Shown here: in pieces, positions 9,813 through 17,782 of the stretch
Numbering within the stretch: position 1 is the stretch's first letter
Layout of the letters: each line of letters begins with the position of its first letter
NCBI RefSeq assembly: GCF_005860765.1
Contig: NZ_VCEI01000021.1
Coordinates: 930,001 to 994,000, forward strand
Reading direction: 5' to 3'
Length of the DNA: 64,000 bases
Source of the DNA: Dyadobacter sediminis
Lineage (GTDB): Bacteria > Bacteroidota > Bacteroidia > Cytophagales > Spirosomataceae
Program-made: the position numbers and the translations under genes
The notes under the pieces: generated by a model
Told to the model about the DNA's origin: nothing
Database searches by the model: none
The model's input: the letters and a program-made list of their open reading frames with translations, nothing else

Positions 9813-10210
9813 GTAGCTGAAATATTTAAGATAGAGAAATAACAAAAAACCGTTTACTGAGAGGATAGATTTTAATATTGAAAGACTGATGTCAGCTATC
9901 CTTCAGAATGTACCTGAAAGCAGGCCGCACCGTCTTTGTAGCAGATAACAACTTCATAAACCGGATAAATGACAAGAATGTAACAATCGGTGACATAGGT
10001 AATCCAGCAATTACATCAACTTTGCTCGAATGTATTGGTTAAGGATTTAAATAGCGGAATAGTTTCATACCATGCGCTAAAAAATTGCAGGAACACTACA
10101 CTTTCTTTAAAAAGTATAATTATTAAATAGAATTATACTGAATAGCAGAAATGGTGTAATGTTTGAATTTTGCAGGAACCAGCTTCCTTCGTATTCGAAT
10201 GGTTCAGGAT
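9813..10210. other. Intergenic region upstream of the efflux operon, no gene seen
   Basis: About 400 bp between the symporter stop and the efflux operon. It should contain the efflux promoter, but I found no exact TAnnTTTG box on the minus strand and no convincing operator palindrome. No ORF here is credible. Confidence 0.5.
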
Positions 10211-11914
10211 TTACAAAGAAGGTTTCCGGGATGCAGATTGCGGCCAGGCATATTCTATAATCCACGCAAAAATAATAACAAGCAGACACCCGATCAGATT
10301 GAGCCACAAGAAAGCGGTCAGATTGAAAATGTAGCTGATGACAACAAAGATTTCTCCGAGAATGCTGCCGTAAAAAACGGCTCTGCTTCCAATGTTCTTA
10401 AAGTAAAACGCCACCAGAAAAATGCCCAGAATAACACCGTAAAACAAGGAACCCAATATATTGACGGCCTCGATCATGCTGCCGAGCCTTGATGCGTACT
10501 GCGCAATGGCAATACAGAAAATGCCCCAGAAAAACGTTGCCCAGCGGGAAGCCGCCACATAGTCTTTGGAATCATCATCTTTGCGGATCATGCGTTTGTA
10601 AATGTCCACAATCGTACAGGAAGCCAGCGAGTTGTAAGCCGCCGCAACCGAGCCCATGGAAGCAAGCAGGATAACGGCAATCAGTAATCCGACCATTCCC
10701 GCCGGAAGATAATCGATTACAAACCGGAGAAAAATATAGTTGACGTCATTGGTATCTCCGCCATTGGCTTCCGAAAGCAGGATTTCAGCTTCTTTACGGA
10801 CTTCTTTAACTTTTGTTTCAAAACCGGCCAGTACAACGCGCGACTCCTGAATGGCATTTTGATCCTCTTTTCTGAGCGCCTCCGTAAGTGCCATGATGTG
10901 CGGGTGCTTGTCTTTCTGGATCAGCTCATGCTTCTTTTCCAGTGCTTCGTACTGTGCAGCGTACTGCGTTTTCCTGACTTTGTCAACAGCTGTTTTATTG
11001 AAAAACAACGGCGGGTTTGTAAACTGGTAAAAAGCAAAGACCAGGACGCCAACAAGAAGGATCAGAAACTGCATCGGAATTTTAAGAAGTCCGTTCATGG
11101 CCAGCCCAAGTTTGCTTTGTCCCTGCGAGCTGCCGGTCAGAAAGCGCCCGACCTGCGACTGATCCGTGCCGAAGTACGATAACTGAAGAAAAAACCCGCC
11201 GATCAGACCTGACCATACATTGTAACGGCTGTTGAGATCAAATGTAAAATCAATCAGATTTATTTTTCCCATTTTGCCGGCAACATGCAACGCATCCGTA
11301 AAAGAAACATCGCTGGGCAAAAACTTTACAACCATAATACCCGCTACAACCATTCCGATTGTGATAATGGCCATTTGCTGAAGATGCGTATGGGAAACGG
11401 CCCTGCTGCCGCCGGCAATGGTATAAAGCATGACGACTCCGCCTGAAATGATATTGGTCCAGGTAATATCCCACCCAAGAATAGCAGATAAAATAAGCGA
11501 AGGCGCATAAATGGACAGTCCGGTTGAAAGTCCGCGCTGCAGCAAAAACAGAAAGGAAGTCAGGCCGCGTGTACGCAGGTCGAAACGACTTTCCAGAAAT
11601 TCATAGGCAGTAAAAATTTTTAACTGGCCGAATTTGGGTACAAACGTAATGCAAAGTACAACCATCGCAAGCGGAAGTCCGAAATAGAACTGCACGAAAC
11701 GCATTCCGTCGGTATAAGCCTGTCCCGGCGCAGACAGAAAAGTAATGGCACTGGCCTGCGTGGCCATCAGTGATAAAGTTACATGGTACCAGGGTAAAGA
11801 CTTGCCGGCCAGCAAGAAAGAATCCATGGTATGCGTTTCACGGCTGCGGTATATTCCATAGGATACAACAAATATTAATGTAAGCGAAAGTACTATCCAG
11901 TCCAGTGAGCTCAT
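10211..11914 (-). CDS. Sodium:solute symporter (SSS family) with cytoplasmic-type insert
   Basis: Sodium-coupled transporter of the inner membrane. The N-terminal half shows family features: DSFLLAGKSLPWYHVTLSL at about residues 31-49, ATQASAITFLSAPG (residues 51-64), and GGSRAVSHTHLQQM near residue 170, the conserved sodium-symporter region. About 13 hydrophobic segments can be drawn. Residues about 308-390 form a highly charged insert rich in Lys, Glu and Ala, probably helical, between two membrane segments. The gene's ATG overlaps the stop of a small membrane protein gene (ATGA), indicating translational coupling. It lies divergent from a rhamnosidase gene, so a sugar or sugar-acid substrate is plausible but unproven. 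Confidence 0.88.
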   Translation of the reverse strand: MSSLDWIVLSLTLIFVVSYGIYRSRETHTMDSFLLAGKSLPWYHVTLSLMATQASAITFLSAPGQAYTDGMRFVQFYFGLPLAMVVLCITFVPKFGQLKIFTAYEFLESRFDLRTRGLTSFLFLLQRGLSTGLSIYAPSLILSAILGWDITWTNIISGGVVMLYTIAGGSRAVSHTHLQQMAIITIGMVVAGIMVVKFLPSDVSFTDALHVAGKMGKINLIDFTFDLNSRYNVWSGLIGGFFLQLSYFGTDQSQVGRFLTGSSQGQSKLGLAMNGLLKIPMQFLILLVGVLVFAFYQFTNPPLFFNKTAVDKVRKTQYAAQYEALEKKHELIQKDKHPHIMALTEALRKEDQNAIQESRVVLAGFETKVKEVRKEAEILLSEANGGDTNDVNYIFLRFVIDYLPAGMVGLLIAVILLASMGSVAAAYNSLASCTIVDIYKRMIRKDDDSKDYVAASRWATFFWGIFCIAIAQYASRLGSMIEAVNILGSLFYGVILGIFLVAFYFKNIGSRAVFYGSILGEIFVVISYIFNLTAFLWLNLIGCLLVIIFAWIIEYAWPQSASRKPSL

Positions 11915-12048
11915 TGAAAGTGATTCATAAATAAGTAGAAGAGGGCAATCAGCAGGAATAGCGTGCCGGTTAGTAAGATATACATCTGTTTCCAGGTTTT
12001 AACAAACGGCGGCAGCCCGTCACGGTTCAGCGGGCTATTTTCTTTCAT
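11911..12048 (-). CDS. Small single-span membrane protein coupled to the symporter
   Basis: A 45-residue protein starting MKENSPLNRD with one strongly hydrophobic segment (residues about 22-41) and a short tail. Its TGA overlaps the ATG of the symporter by 4 bp. The frame also extends upstream to an ATG at 12099, but that extension looks unlike a leader. Small partner proteins before SSS transporters are seen in some bacteria; a role in transporter assembly is inference. It is too short for a homology claim. Confidence 0.6.
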   Translation of the reverse strand: MKENSPLNRDGLPPFVKTWKQMYILLTGTLFLLIALFYLFMNHFQ

Positions 12049-12290
12049 GGCAGGAGCATAATTAATATGATGCTGTAAGTTAACAGCGAATGATACCAAA
12101 TGTCAAAATTAGAACGGTTTTTAGTTAATTTTAGCATGTCCGGAAAAAAGCATTGCAAAGATGTTAAATCCGGATTGCCGGAATTTAAAAAAAAATGTTT
12201 CCTTAAACGGGCAAGGGTTGTTGTCCGGAAAACAGGATACAACAGGTTGGATGAGCAAATTATAATCATTTATTTTCCGGGAATATTTCA

Positions 12291-14069
12291 ATGCAGCTTA
12301 ACCTTTCTATTGTGAAACAATCCCTTTACTTTATCGGAGTCGTTATTTTAATGTGCAGCGGACTGGCCGAGGCGCAGCAACTTCCTCCAATATTCGATAA
12401 GAATACACAGGCTCAGAAAGATTCCCGCGTAAGGCAGTATCTGACACCAAAGCGCATTGTATGGACATCCGACAAAAGCGGCAAAAGTATTGTCAATGCA
12501 CAAAGTCTTTTACTTCCGGGAAGCGGGCAGGCTGACCTTGTCCATAAAAATTTCTGTACGATGATCAGTAAAGACGGCAACACGCCGGGCATACTCCTCG
12601 ATTTTGGAGTGGAAATTCAGGGCGGCATTCAACTGGTTACAGATCAGCCGGCTAATCAGAAACCGATCCGGATCCGGATTCGTTTTGGTGAATCAGTCAG
12701 CGAGGCCATGTCGGATATTGATACCATTCAAGGTGCAACGAACGATCACGCCATGCGCGATTTTACAACGGAAGTTCCATGGCTCGGAACCATGCAGGTC
12801 GGAAATTCGGGATTCAGGTTTGCGAGGGTTGATCTTGTAGATACCGATCGCGAATTGCAGCTCAAAGAAGTACGTGCCATTTTTGAATACCGCGATATTC
12901 CGTATCTGGGTTCATTTAAAAGCAATGACGAACGTCTGAATAAAATCTGGAATACCGGAGCTTATACCGTTCATCTGAATATGCAGGAATTTCTGTGGGA
13001 CGGAATCAAGCGCGACAGGCTGGTTTGGGTAGGAGATATGCATCCGGAAGTCATGACGATCAACAGTGTTTTTGGTAAAAACGAGGTTGTTGCCAAAAGT
13101 CTGGATCAGGCCCGGGATATTACGCCTTTGCCCGGATGGATGAATGGAATCAGTGCTTATTCCATGTGGTGGATTTTGATTCACAGGGATTTATATAAAA
13201 ACCAAGGCAATCTTGAATACCTCAGAAAACAGCAGAAATACCTTGTCGGTCTGCTCGATTTTTTGATGCAAAAAACCAAGGATAACAAAGAGAATCTGGA
13301 CGGAACGCGTTTTCTGGACTGGCCTTCCAGTGAAAATCCAAAGGGAATTCATGCCGGGCTCCATGCCTTGATGGTTATGACGCTGGAAGCAGGTGCCGAA
13401 CTCTGCACCATTCTGGATGAGCCTGCGCAGGCAGCCAAATGCAAAGCTACGGCAACCCAACTCAAACTTTACGTGCCGGATGCAAACGGATCCAAACAGG
13501 CTGCAGCTTTGCTCGCACTTTCCGGTCTTGTGCCGGCGGAAAAGGCGAACGCGGAGGTCATTTCACAAGGTGAATGCGAGCGCTTTTCCACTTTTTACGG
13601 TTATTACATGTTACAGGCAAAAGCCAGGGCCAAAGATTATGACGGCGCACTGAATTGCATTCGTAATTACTGGGGTGCCATGCTGGACATGGGCGCCACG
13701 ACTTTCTGGGAAGATTTCGATCTTGCATGGACAAAAAACGCTGCTCCCATTGATGAGCTGGTCCCGGAAGGGAAAGACGACATTCACGGTGATTTCGGAG
13801 CCTATTGTTACAAAAACCTGCGTCATAGTTTATGTCATGGCTGGGCATCCGGCCCGACGGCATGGCTTACGGAGCATGTGCTTGGCGTCAGTGTAATGGA
13901 ACCCGGCTGTAAAACCATTCAGGTAAAGCCCAATCTTGCTGATCTAAAATGGGTGGAAGGTACTTATCCGACACCAATGGGCATTGTGAAAATCAGACAT
14001 GAAAAACAGGCTGACGGAAGTATCAAATCAACAATAGATGCACCGAAAGGCATAAAGGTCTTACGGTAA
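12291..14069 (+). CDS. Secreted alpha-L-rhamnosidase (GH78 family)
   Basis: Glycoside hydrolase expected to release terminal alpha-L-rhamnose. Residues 1-28 form a Sec signal ending LAEAQ, so the enzyme is periplasmic or outside. The central (alpha/alpha)6 barrel shows the GH78 sequence DGIKRDRLVWVGDMHPE at about residues 237-253, TTFWEDFDLAW near 473 containing a conserved acidic residue, and HGWASGPTAWL near 515, followed by the C-terminal beta-domain. At 592 residues it is short, because the extra N-terminal beta domains of larger GH78 enzymes are reduced. It is divergent from the symporter and convergent with a dTDP-rhamnose biosynthesis gene. No T9SS sorting domain is visible. Confidence 0.87.
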   Translation: MQLNLSIVKQSLYFIGVVILMCSGLAEAQQLPPIFDKNTQAQKDSRVRQYLTPKRIVWTSDKSGKSIVNAQSLLLPGSGQADLVHKNFCTMISKDGNTPGILLDFGVEIQGGIQLVTDQPANQKPIRIRIRFGESVSEAMSDIDTIQGATNDHAMRDFTTEVPWLGTMQVGNSGFRFARVDLVDTDRELQLKEVRAIFEYRDIPYLGSFKSNDERLNKIWNTGAYTVHLNMQEFLWDGIKRDRLVWVGDMHPEVMTINSVFGKNEVVAKSLDQARDITPLPGWMNGISAYSMWWILIHRDLYKNQGNLEYLRKQQKYLVGLLDFLMQKTKDNKENLDGTRFLDWPSSENPKGIHAGLHALMVMTLEAGAELCTILDEPAQAAKCKATATQLKLYVPDANGSKQAAALLALSGLVPAEKANAEVISQGECERFSTFYGYYMLQAKARAKDYDGALNCIRNYWGAMLDMGATTFWEDFDLAWTKNAAPIDELVPEGKDDIHGDFGAYCYKNLRHSLCHGWASGPTAWLTEHVLGVSVMEPGCKTIQVKPNLADLKWVEGTYPTPMGIVKIRHEKQADGSIKSTIDAPKGIKVLR

Positions 14070-14116
14070 AACCTTGTGCCTTCCAGATTTTATAAATAAT
14101 GTTCGCAGTCGTCGGA

Positions 14117-14977
14117 TCAGGCGGTAACTGTCAGTTGCTCCATGCATCTTGCAAGACTGTCGCGCCAGTATAGAATCTGTATGCCAAAAGTGCTCTTGAC
14201 CTTTGTCTTATCCATTACCGAATAGGGTGGCCGAACAGCTTTGGTGACATACTCGGAGGTTTTTAGCGGATTTAAATGCATTGACATGTTACTGATGTCG
14301 AAAACCGCTTTTGCAAAATCAAACCATGATGCAACGCCTTCATTGCTGTAATGATAAATGCCGTACGACTTGCTTTCTGATTCAATGATGTCCAGAATAG
14401 CGCCTGCAAGATCAATGGCATAAGTGGGAGAGCCGATCTGATCCGCAATAACGCCCAGTTCACTTCTGTCTTTTCCGAGCCGAAGCATTGTTTTTACAAA
14501 GTTGTTTCCGAATTCAGAATACAGCCAGCTCGTACGGACAATAAAATGTTCCGGCAGCGTTTCTGCAAGAACTGCTTCGCCTTCCAGTTTTGTAATCCCG
14601 TATATGTTTTCAGGCGAAGTCGGATCGGTTTCTTTCAGCGGATAAGCAATGTTGCCTTTAAAAACAAAATCGGTTGAAATATGAATGAGCGACGCGTGGT
14701 GTTGTTTACATGCTTTTGCAAGGAACAGTACGCCATCACGATTTATCCTGCGGCAAAGTTCCTGTTCATCTTCAGCCTTGTCAACCGCAGTGTAGGCGGC
14801 ACAATTTATAACAAAGGATGGCTTCTCCCGCTCGAAAAGCCTGCTGAGCAATTCTTCATTCAGGATATTGCCGTTTTCCTGCGAGGCGAATACGATATCA
14901 TGTGTGTTTCTTTCGGCCGAGACCTTTTTTATGCAGCTGCCCAGCTGCCCCGAAGCCCCGAGAACTATGATTTTCAT
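14117..14977 (-). CDS. rfbD: dTDP-4-dehydrorhamnose reductase
   Basis: Catalyses the last step of dTDP-L-rhamnose synthesis (NAD(P)H reduction of dTDP-4-keto-L-rhamnose) in the cytoplasm. The Rossmann motif GASGQLG is at residues 8-14. NCAAYTAVDKAE (about 59-70) is a family signature, ISTDFVFKG follows (usually STDYVFDG), and the catalytic YGITK is at about residues 126-130. Length of 286 residues is normal. The genes for the preceding steps (rfbA, rfbB, rfbC) are not in this window, so rhamnose synthesis is split in this genome or completed elsewhere. It probably feeds the EPS or LPS pathways. Confidence 0.93.
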   Translation of the reverse strand: MKIIVLGASGQLGSCIKKVSAERNTHDIVFASQENGNILNEELLSRLFEREKPSFVINCAAYTAVDKAEDEQELCRRINRDGVLFLAKACKQHHASLIHISTDFVFKGNIAYPLKETDPTSPENIYGITKLEGEAVLAETLPEHFIVRTSWLYSEFGNNFVKTMLRLGKDRSELGVIADQIGSPTYAIDLAGAILDIIESESKSYGIYHYSNEGVASWFDFAKAVFDISNMSMHLNPLKTSEYVTKAVRPPYSVMDKTKVKSTFGIQILYWRDSLARCMEQLTVTA

Positions 14978-15001
14978 CTGATTTTGTTAATGTATGTTTG
15001 C

Positions 15002-15028
15002 CAAATATAACGATCGGACCGGCTGCAA
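15002..15028 (-). promoter_or_regulatory. Candidate promoter of rfbD
   Basis: Minus strand TATATTTG (15002-15009) exactly fits the Bacteroidota -7 box, with TTG 16 bp further upstream (15026-15028). The box is about 25 bp from the rfbD start. The spacer is shorter than the usual 19-21 bp. Confidence 0.4.
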
Positions 15029-15399
15029 GAAACTTTATTTAACCAATGGCTAAGCGACGATTTTTCCTTGCTGAACCATTTCCAGTCCGTAATTACCTGC
15101 ATGCTGCCGATTTATAAAAAGGCAAGCATCTTAACAAATATACATACAATGTAGTATTTATTCTTATAACATGGTAAGAATAAATTTAACTACAAAAGCA
15201 TTCATCACTCCTGATGTATTGGATTCAAGCTGGTTACCTCAAAAATAATATGATTTCATACAGCTGCAATTAAGAAGCCGGCACAAGTTGTAGAAATCAG
15301 GAAAGCAAGAAAGTTGTGGGTTATTCAGGTAAAATCTGTTGCATAAAATTTCAAACGCAACCGAAAATCAGGATTGAAATAATGAAGCGATTCTAAGAT
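15029..15399. other. Intergenic region with a small inverted repeat
   Basis: No gene is seen. An 11-bp perfect inverted repeat ATTTATTCTTA/TAAGAATAAAT lies at 15156-15185 with an 8-nt loop. It has no adjacent T-run, so its role is unknown. Confidence 0.5.
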
Positions 15400-15714
15400 T
15401 TATTTCAATGCTTTTTTATTGTAAAAGAATACTCCTGCCAGAGCCAAAAGCATTAAAATAACAACAGCATATACCGGAAGTTTATATGTTAAATTAATTG
15501 CTTTCAATGTAAAATCAAAAATCGGATTCAGCTTGGAATAAACTTTTGATTCTTTTAAAAAATTATAAATCAGAGTTCCGATTGTGCCACCAATCACACC
15601 AATTATAAGCCCGGAGATTAAAGGATATTTGGATGTACTGGATTTTTTCTCCATTATAGCTGTTGGTGTATCAGGATATTTTACGTAATGATTGGTATTA
15701 TTTGTAGTCATCAT
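15400..15714 (-). CDS. Small two-span membrane protein, unknown function
   Basis: 104 residues, with a polar N-terminus rich in Asn and Thr, a first hydrophobic glycine-rich segment at about residues 32-50 (LIIGVIGGTIGTLIY) and a second at about 79-96 (VYAVVILMLLALAGVFFY), then a lysine-rich end. Two ATG codons occur in tandem at the start. The segment with G-x-x-x-G spacing suggests helix packing, but I do not recognise a family. It stands alone in an AT-rich stretch, with a good promoter candidate upstream at 15826-15854. The composition and promoter support a real gene; the function is unknown. Confidence 0.6.
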   Translation of the reverse strand: MMTTNNTNHYVKYPDTPTAIMEKKSSTSKYPLISGLIIGVIGGTIGTLIYNFLKESKVYSKLNPIFDFTLKAINLTYKLPVYAVVILMLLALAGVFFYNKKALK

Positions 15715-15825
15715 AATTATTGTGGTTTTCAGATCTTAAATTATCAATATCTTAAAAAAGAACCCAATAAAATGTTAAATCCTTTTAAATAAATCGTCAT
15801 TTTAGTAAAAAGGAAACTACTACTA

Positions 15826-15854
15826 CAAATATAGCGCAATTCTGATTATCCAAA
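15826..15854 (-). promoter_or_regulatory. Candidate promoter of the small membrane protein gene
   Basis: Minus strand TTTG (15851-15854), a 17-bp spacer, then TATATTTG (15826-15833), an exact Bacteroidota -7 match, about 112 bp before the start codon. Confidence 0.4.
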
Positions 15855-16506
15855 TAATTCATTCATTAGTAAATATAGTTTTGTCGGATAATTTAAACAG
15901 CAAAGCTTGATTAAGGCAGAAATTCTAATATTATTCTAAGCTTCTTACTTGCAAAAAAATCAATTGATTATCGTATAGAAATACATTAAATATTAGTAAT
16001 CTGTAAATCTGTTTTACTCATTTTTTATCAGCAATTTCTGCAACTTCATATAATTTGTATGAAAGAATTCCCTATTAGTTCATGGGCAAGTTGTTCTTCA
16101 TACGCTATGCATTTTTCTAAAACTTAATAATTCATTAATAATAACGGATAGAATCTGGAAGGGTTTTTTCAAAAGTATAACTGCTCATTTAAATTGGATA
16201 TGTATTTGCCAACGTATGTATTGATTTATAAATTTAAATCTGTATAAATTGATTTTCTATCATTTTGAATTTCAAAAGCTTACAATTCAATCGAAAATTG
16301 CCCGAAAATAAATAGGGAATTCTAAACGGATTTGAGCATTCAAAAAATAGATTCGTCCATAGATAATCCGGGCAAATTGGGTATAAATCTCAACAGTCCG
16401 GATACAACATTTGCACCAGTCGGAAAGTTGAACTAGTAAGAACTTCATTGTTCTGTTTCCTTTCTTGAATAAAATAATATCATTTATAGATAAATCCCCT
16501 TCTATT
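15855..16506. other. AT-rich intergenic region upstream of the first LytTR gene
   Basis: About 650 bp of very AT-rich DNA without a credible gene. TAGTTTTG at 15876-15883 matches the -7 consensus on the plus strand but is more than 600 bp from the LytTR start and has no good -33 element. Confidence 0.5.
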
Positions 16507-17325
16507 ATGACTGAAATACTAATCATTGAAAATGAATCCAAAATTGCACAGGAGTTAAAAGATATGATTGAGCTGACAAACGCTGAATTCAAGGTTTGCG
16601 GCATACTTCAATCCGTTTTTGAAGCTAAAATCTGGTTAATTAACAACAAAACTCCTCAGCTTATTTTTTGCAGTATTCAGTTGCCTGACGGATTGGGATT
16701 TGAGATTTTTCAGGATTTATCCATTGCAGCTCCGGTAATTTTTTGCACAGATTATAATGAATATGCATTGGAAGCTTTTGAGAACAATGGTATTGATTAC
16801 CTGTTAAAACCATTGGATCATTTTAAACTCCAAAGGAGTTTAAAGAAGTTTACACAATTGAAAGAGCTGTTTGGTGAAGAGAATGCATTGAATAACAGGA
16901 AATTTAACAATGCAGCTTTATACTTGAACAGTTATAAAAGCTCACTTCTTGTTTATTATCAGGACAAGATTATTCCCGTAAGTCTGGACAAGGTTGATTT
17001 TATATATTACAATAATTATCAGGTGAATGTGTACATGCAAAATGCACATTATGAAACAAGAGATACCCTTAACAATATTATAACTTCATTAAATCCGAAG
17101 GACTTTTTTCGGGCAAACAGGCAATTTATTATTCACCGGAAAGCTGTTGTTAATATTCAGCAATATTTTGGAAGAAAGCTGCTTATCGGAACATCTTCAC
17201 CAACACCGGAACCTGTTGTTGTAAGCAAAGCAAATTCATCGGAATTTTTAAAATGGGTTGAAGGGCTGAATACTGAAGAAAATGCATATTCTGCGCTTTT
17301 TGACAATATGCGTTTAATGAGTTAA
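16507..17325 (+). CDS. LytTR response regulator with Ser in place of the phosphoacceptor Asp
   Basis: 272-residue regulator with a receiver domain (about 1-120) and a C-terminal LytTR DNA-binding domain (about 160-262). The receiver has IFCSIQLPDG where the paralogues have IFCDIQLPDG or IFCDIHLKDG: codon 56 is AGT (Ser), read at 16672-16674. The N-terminal acidic cluster is also altered (ENE). The conserved lysine is kept in DYLLKPL. The LytTR part has DFFRANRQFIIHRKAV, typical of the family. The frame opens earlier only with TTG; the ATG at 16507 aligns with the starts of both paralogues (21355-22149 and 55482-56297). No histidine kinase gene is nearby. It probably cannot be phosphorylated normally. 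Confidence 0.9.
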   Translation: MTEILIIENESKIAQELKDMIELTNAEFKVCGILQSVFEAKIWLINNKTPQLIFCSIQLPDGLGFEIFQDLSIAAPVIFCTDYNEYALEAFENNGIDYLLKPLDHFKLQRSLKKFTQLKELFGEENALNNRKFNNAALYLNSYKSSLLVYYQDKIIPVSLDKVDFIYYNNYQVNVYMQNAHYETRDTLNNIITSLNPKDFFRANRQFIIHRKAVVNIQQYFGRKLLIGTSSPTPEPVVVSKANSSEFLKWVEGLNTEENAYSALFDNMRLMS

Positions 17326-17410
17326 TGTAAAGCTGCTGATTGTTAATGCTGAATCGGCATTTTGATTTTTGGAAATTGCTGAATTTAATACCATTTGCCT
17401 TGACAAGGCA

Positions 17411-17517
17411 GCTCCTCCGGACCTCATATCCACAATGCATCTCTTTGCCAGAATCAGAAAGCTCCTCCGGAGCCAACATCTGCAATGTATTCTTGTTGCT
17501 AAAAACAGAATGCTCCT
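17411..17517. repeat. Degenerate 50-bp tandem repeat, about two copies
   Basis: GCTCCTCCGG starts at 17411 and again at 17461, exactly 50 bp apart. The following 40 bp are similar (for example CACAATGCAT against TGCAATGTAT and CAGAATCAGA against AAAAACAGAA), and a third partial copy starts with GCTCCT at 17512. It lies between the first LytTR gene and the terminator. Confidence 0.65.
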
Positions 17518-17689
17518 TTCAAGCAAGTACAATTATTCACTTCAAAATACTTTGATTGGAAATGGGATAAATGTAAAACTAGTGTACCTATATTCCTTTC
17601 CGTTATTCTTGTTTAACAAAGTTTGCAACACCAATATTTGATTCTTCAATTGACTTTATTCTTCAGCCAGGTAAAACATGGAATGTACT

Positions 17690-17735
17690 AAAAAAGAAAA
17701 ACCTGACGAGATTATTAGATCTGACAGGTTTTCTT
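17690..17735 (-). terminator. Bidirectional terminator between LytTR and sugar transferase genes
   Basis: The stem AAAACCTG/CAGGTTTT (17697-17704 and 17725-17732) contains an inner AGAT/ATCT pairing. On the minus strand it runs into a T-rich tract, placing it as the end of the sugar-phosphate transferase gene; the plus-strand T-run is shorter. Confidence 0.65.
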
Positions 17736-17745
17736 ATATGTGACA

Positions 17746-17754
17746 AACGTTGAG
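17746..17754 (+). promoter_or_regulatory. AACGTTGAG motif (LytTR-site-like)
   Basis: AACGTTGAG fits the published degenerate LytTR half-site pattern WMMGTTNRK. It is one of several related motifs in the EPS locus gaps, here within the extended CGTTGAGTA form (17748-17756). No second half-site at the classical 12-13 bp spacing was found. Confidence 0.3.
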
Positions 17755-17782
17755 TAACGCAGGGAAATTATTTTAATCAATC

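Noticed and set aside
12100-12315. 71-residue plus-strand frame upstream of the rhamnosidase gene
   Set aside because: It overlaps the start of the rhamnosidase in another frame and has no recognised features; it lies where promoters are expected.
17411-17520. Possible CRISPR-like array at the 50-bp repeat
   Set aside because: Only about two degenerate copies, with no conserved repeat/unique spacer alternation and no cas genes in the window.
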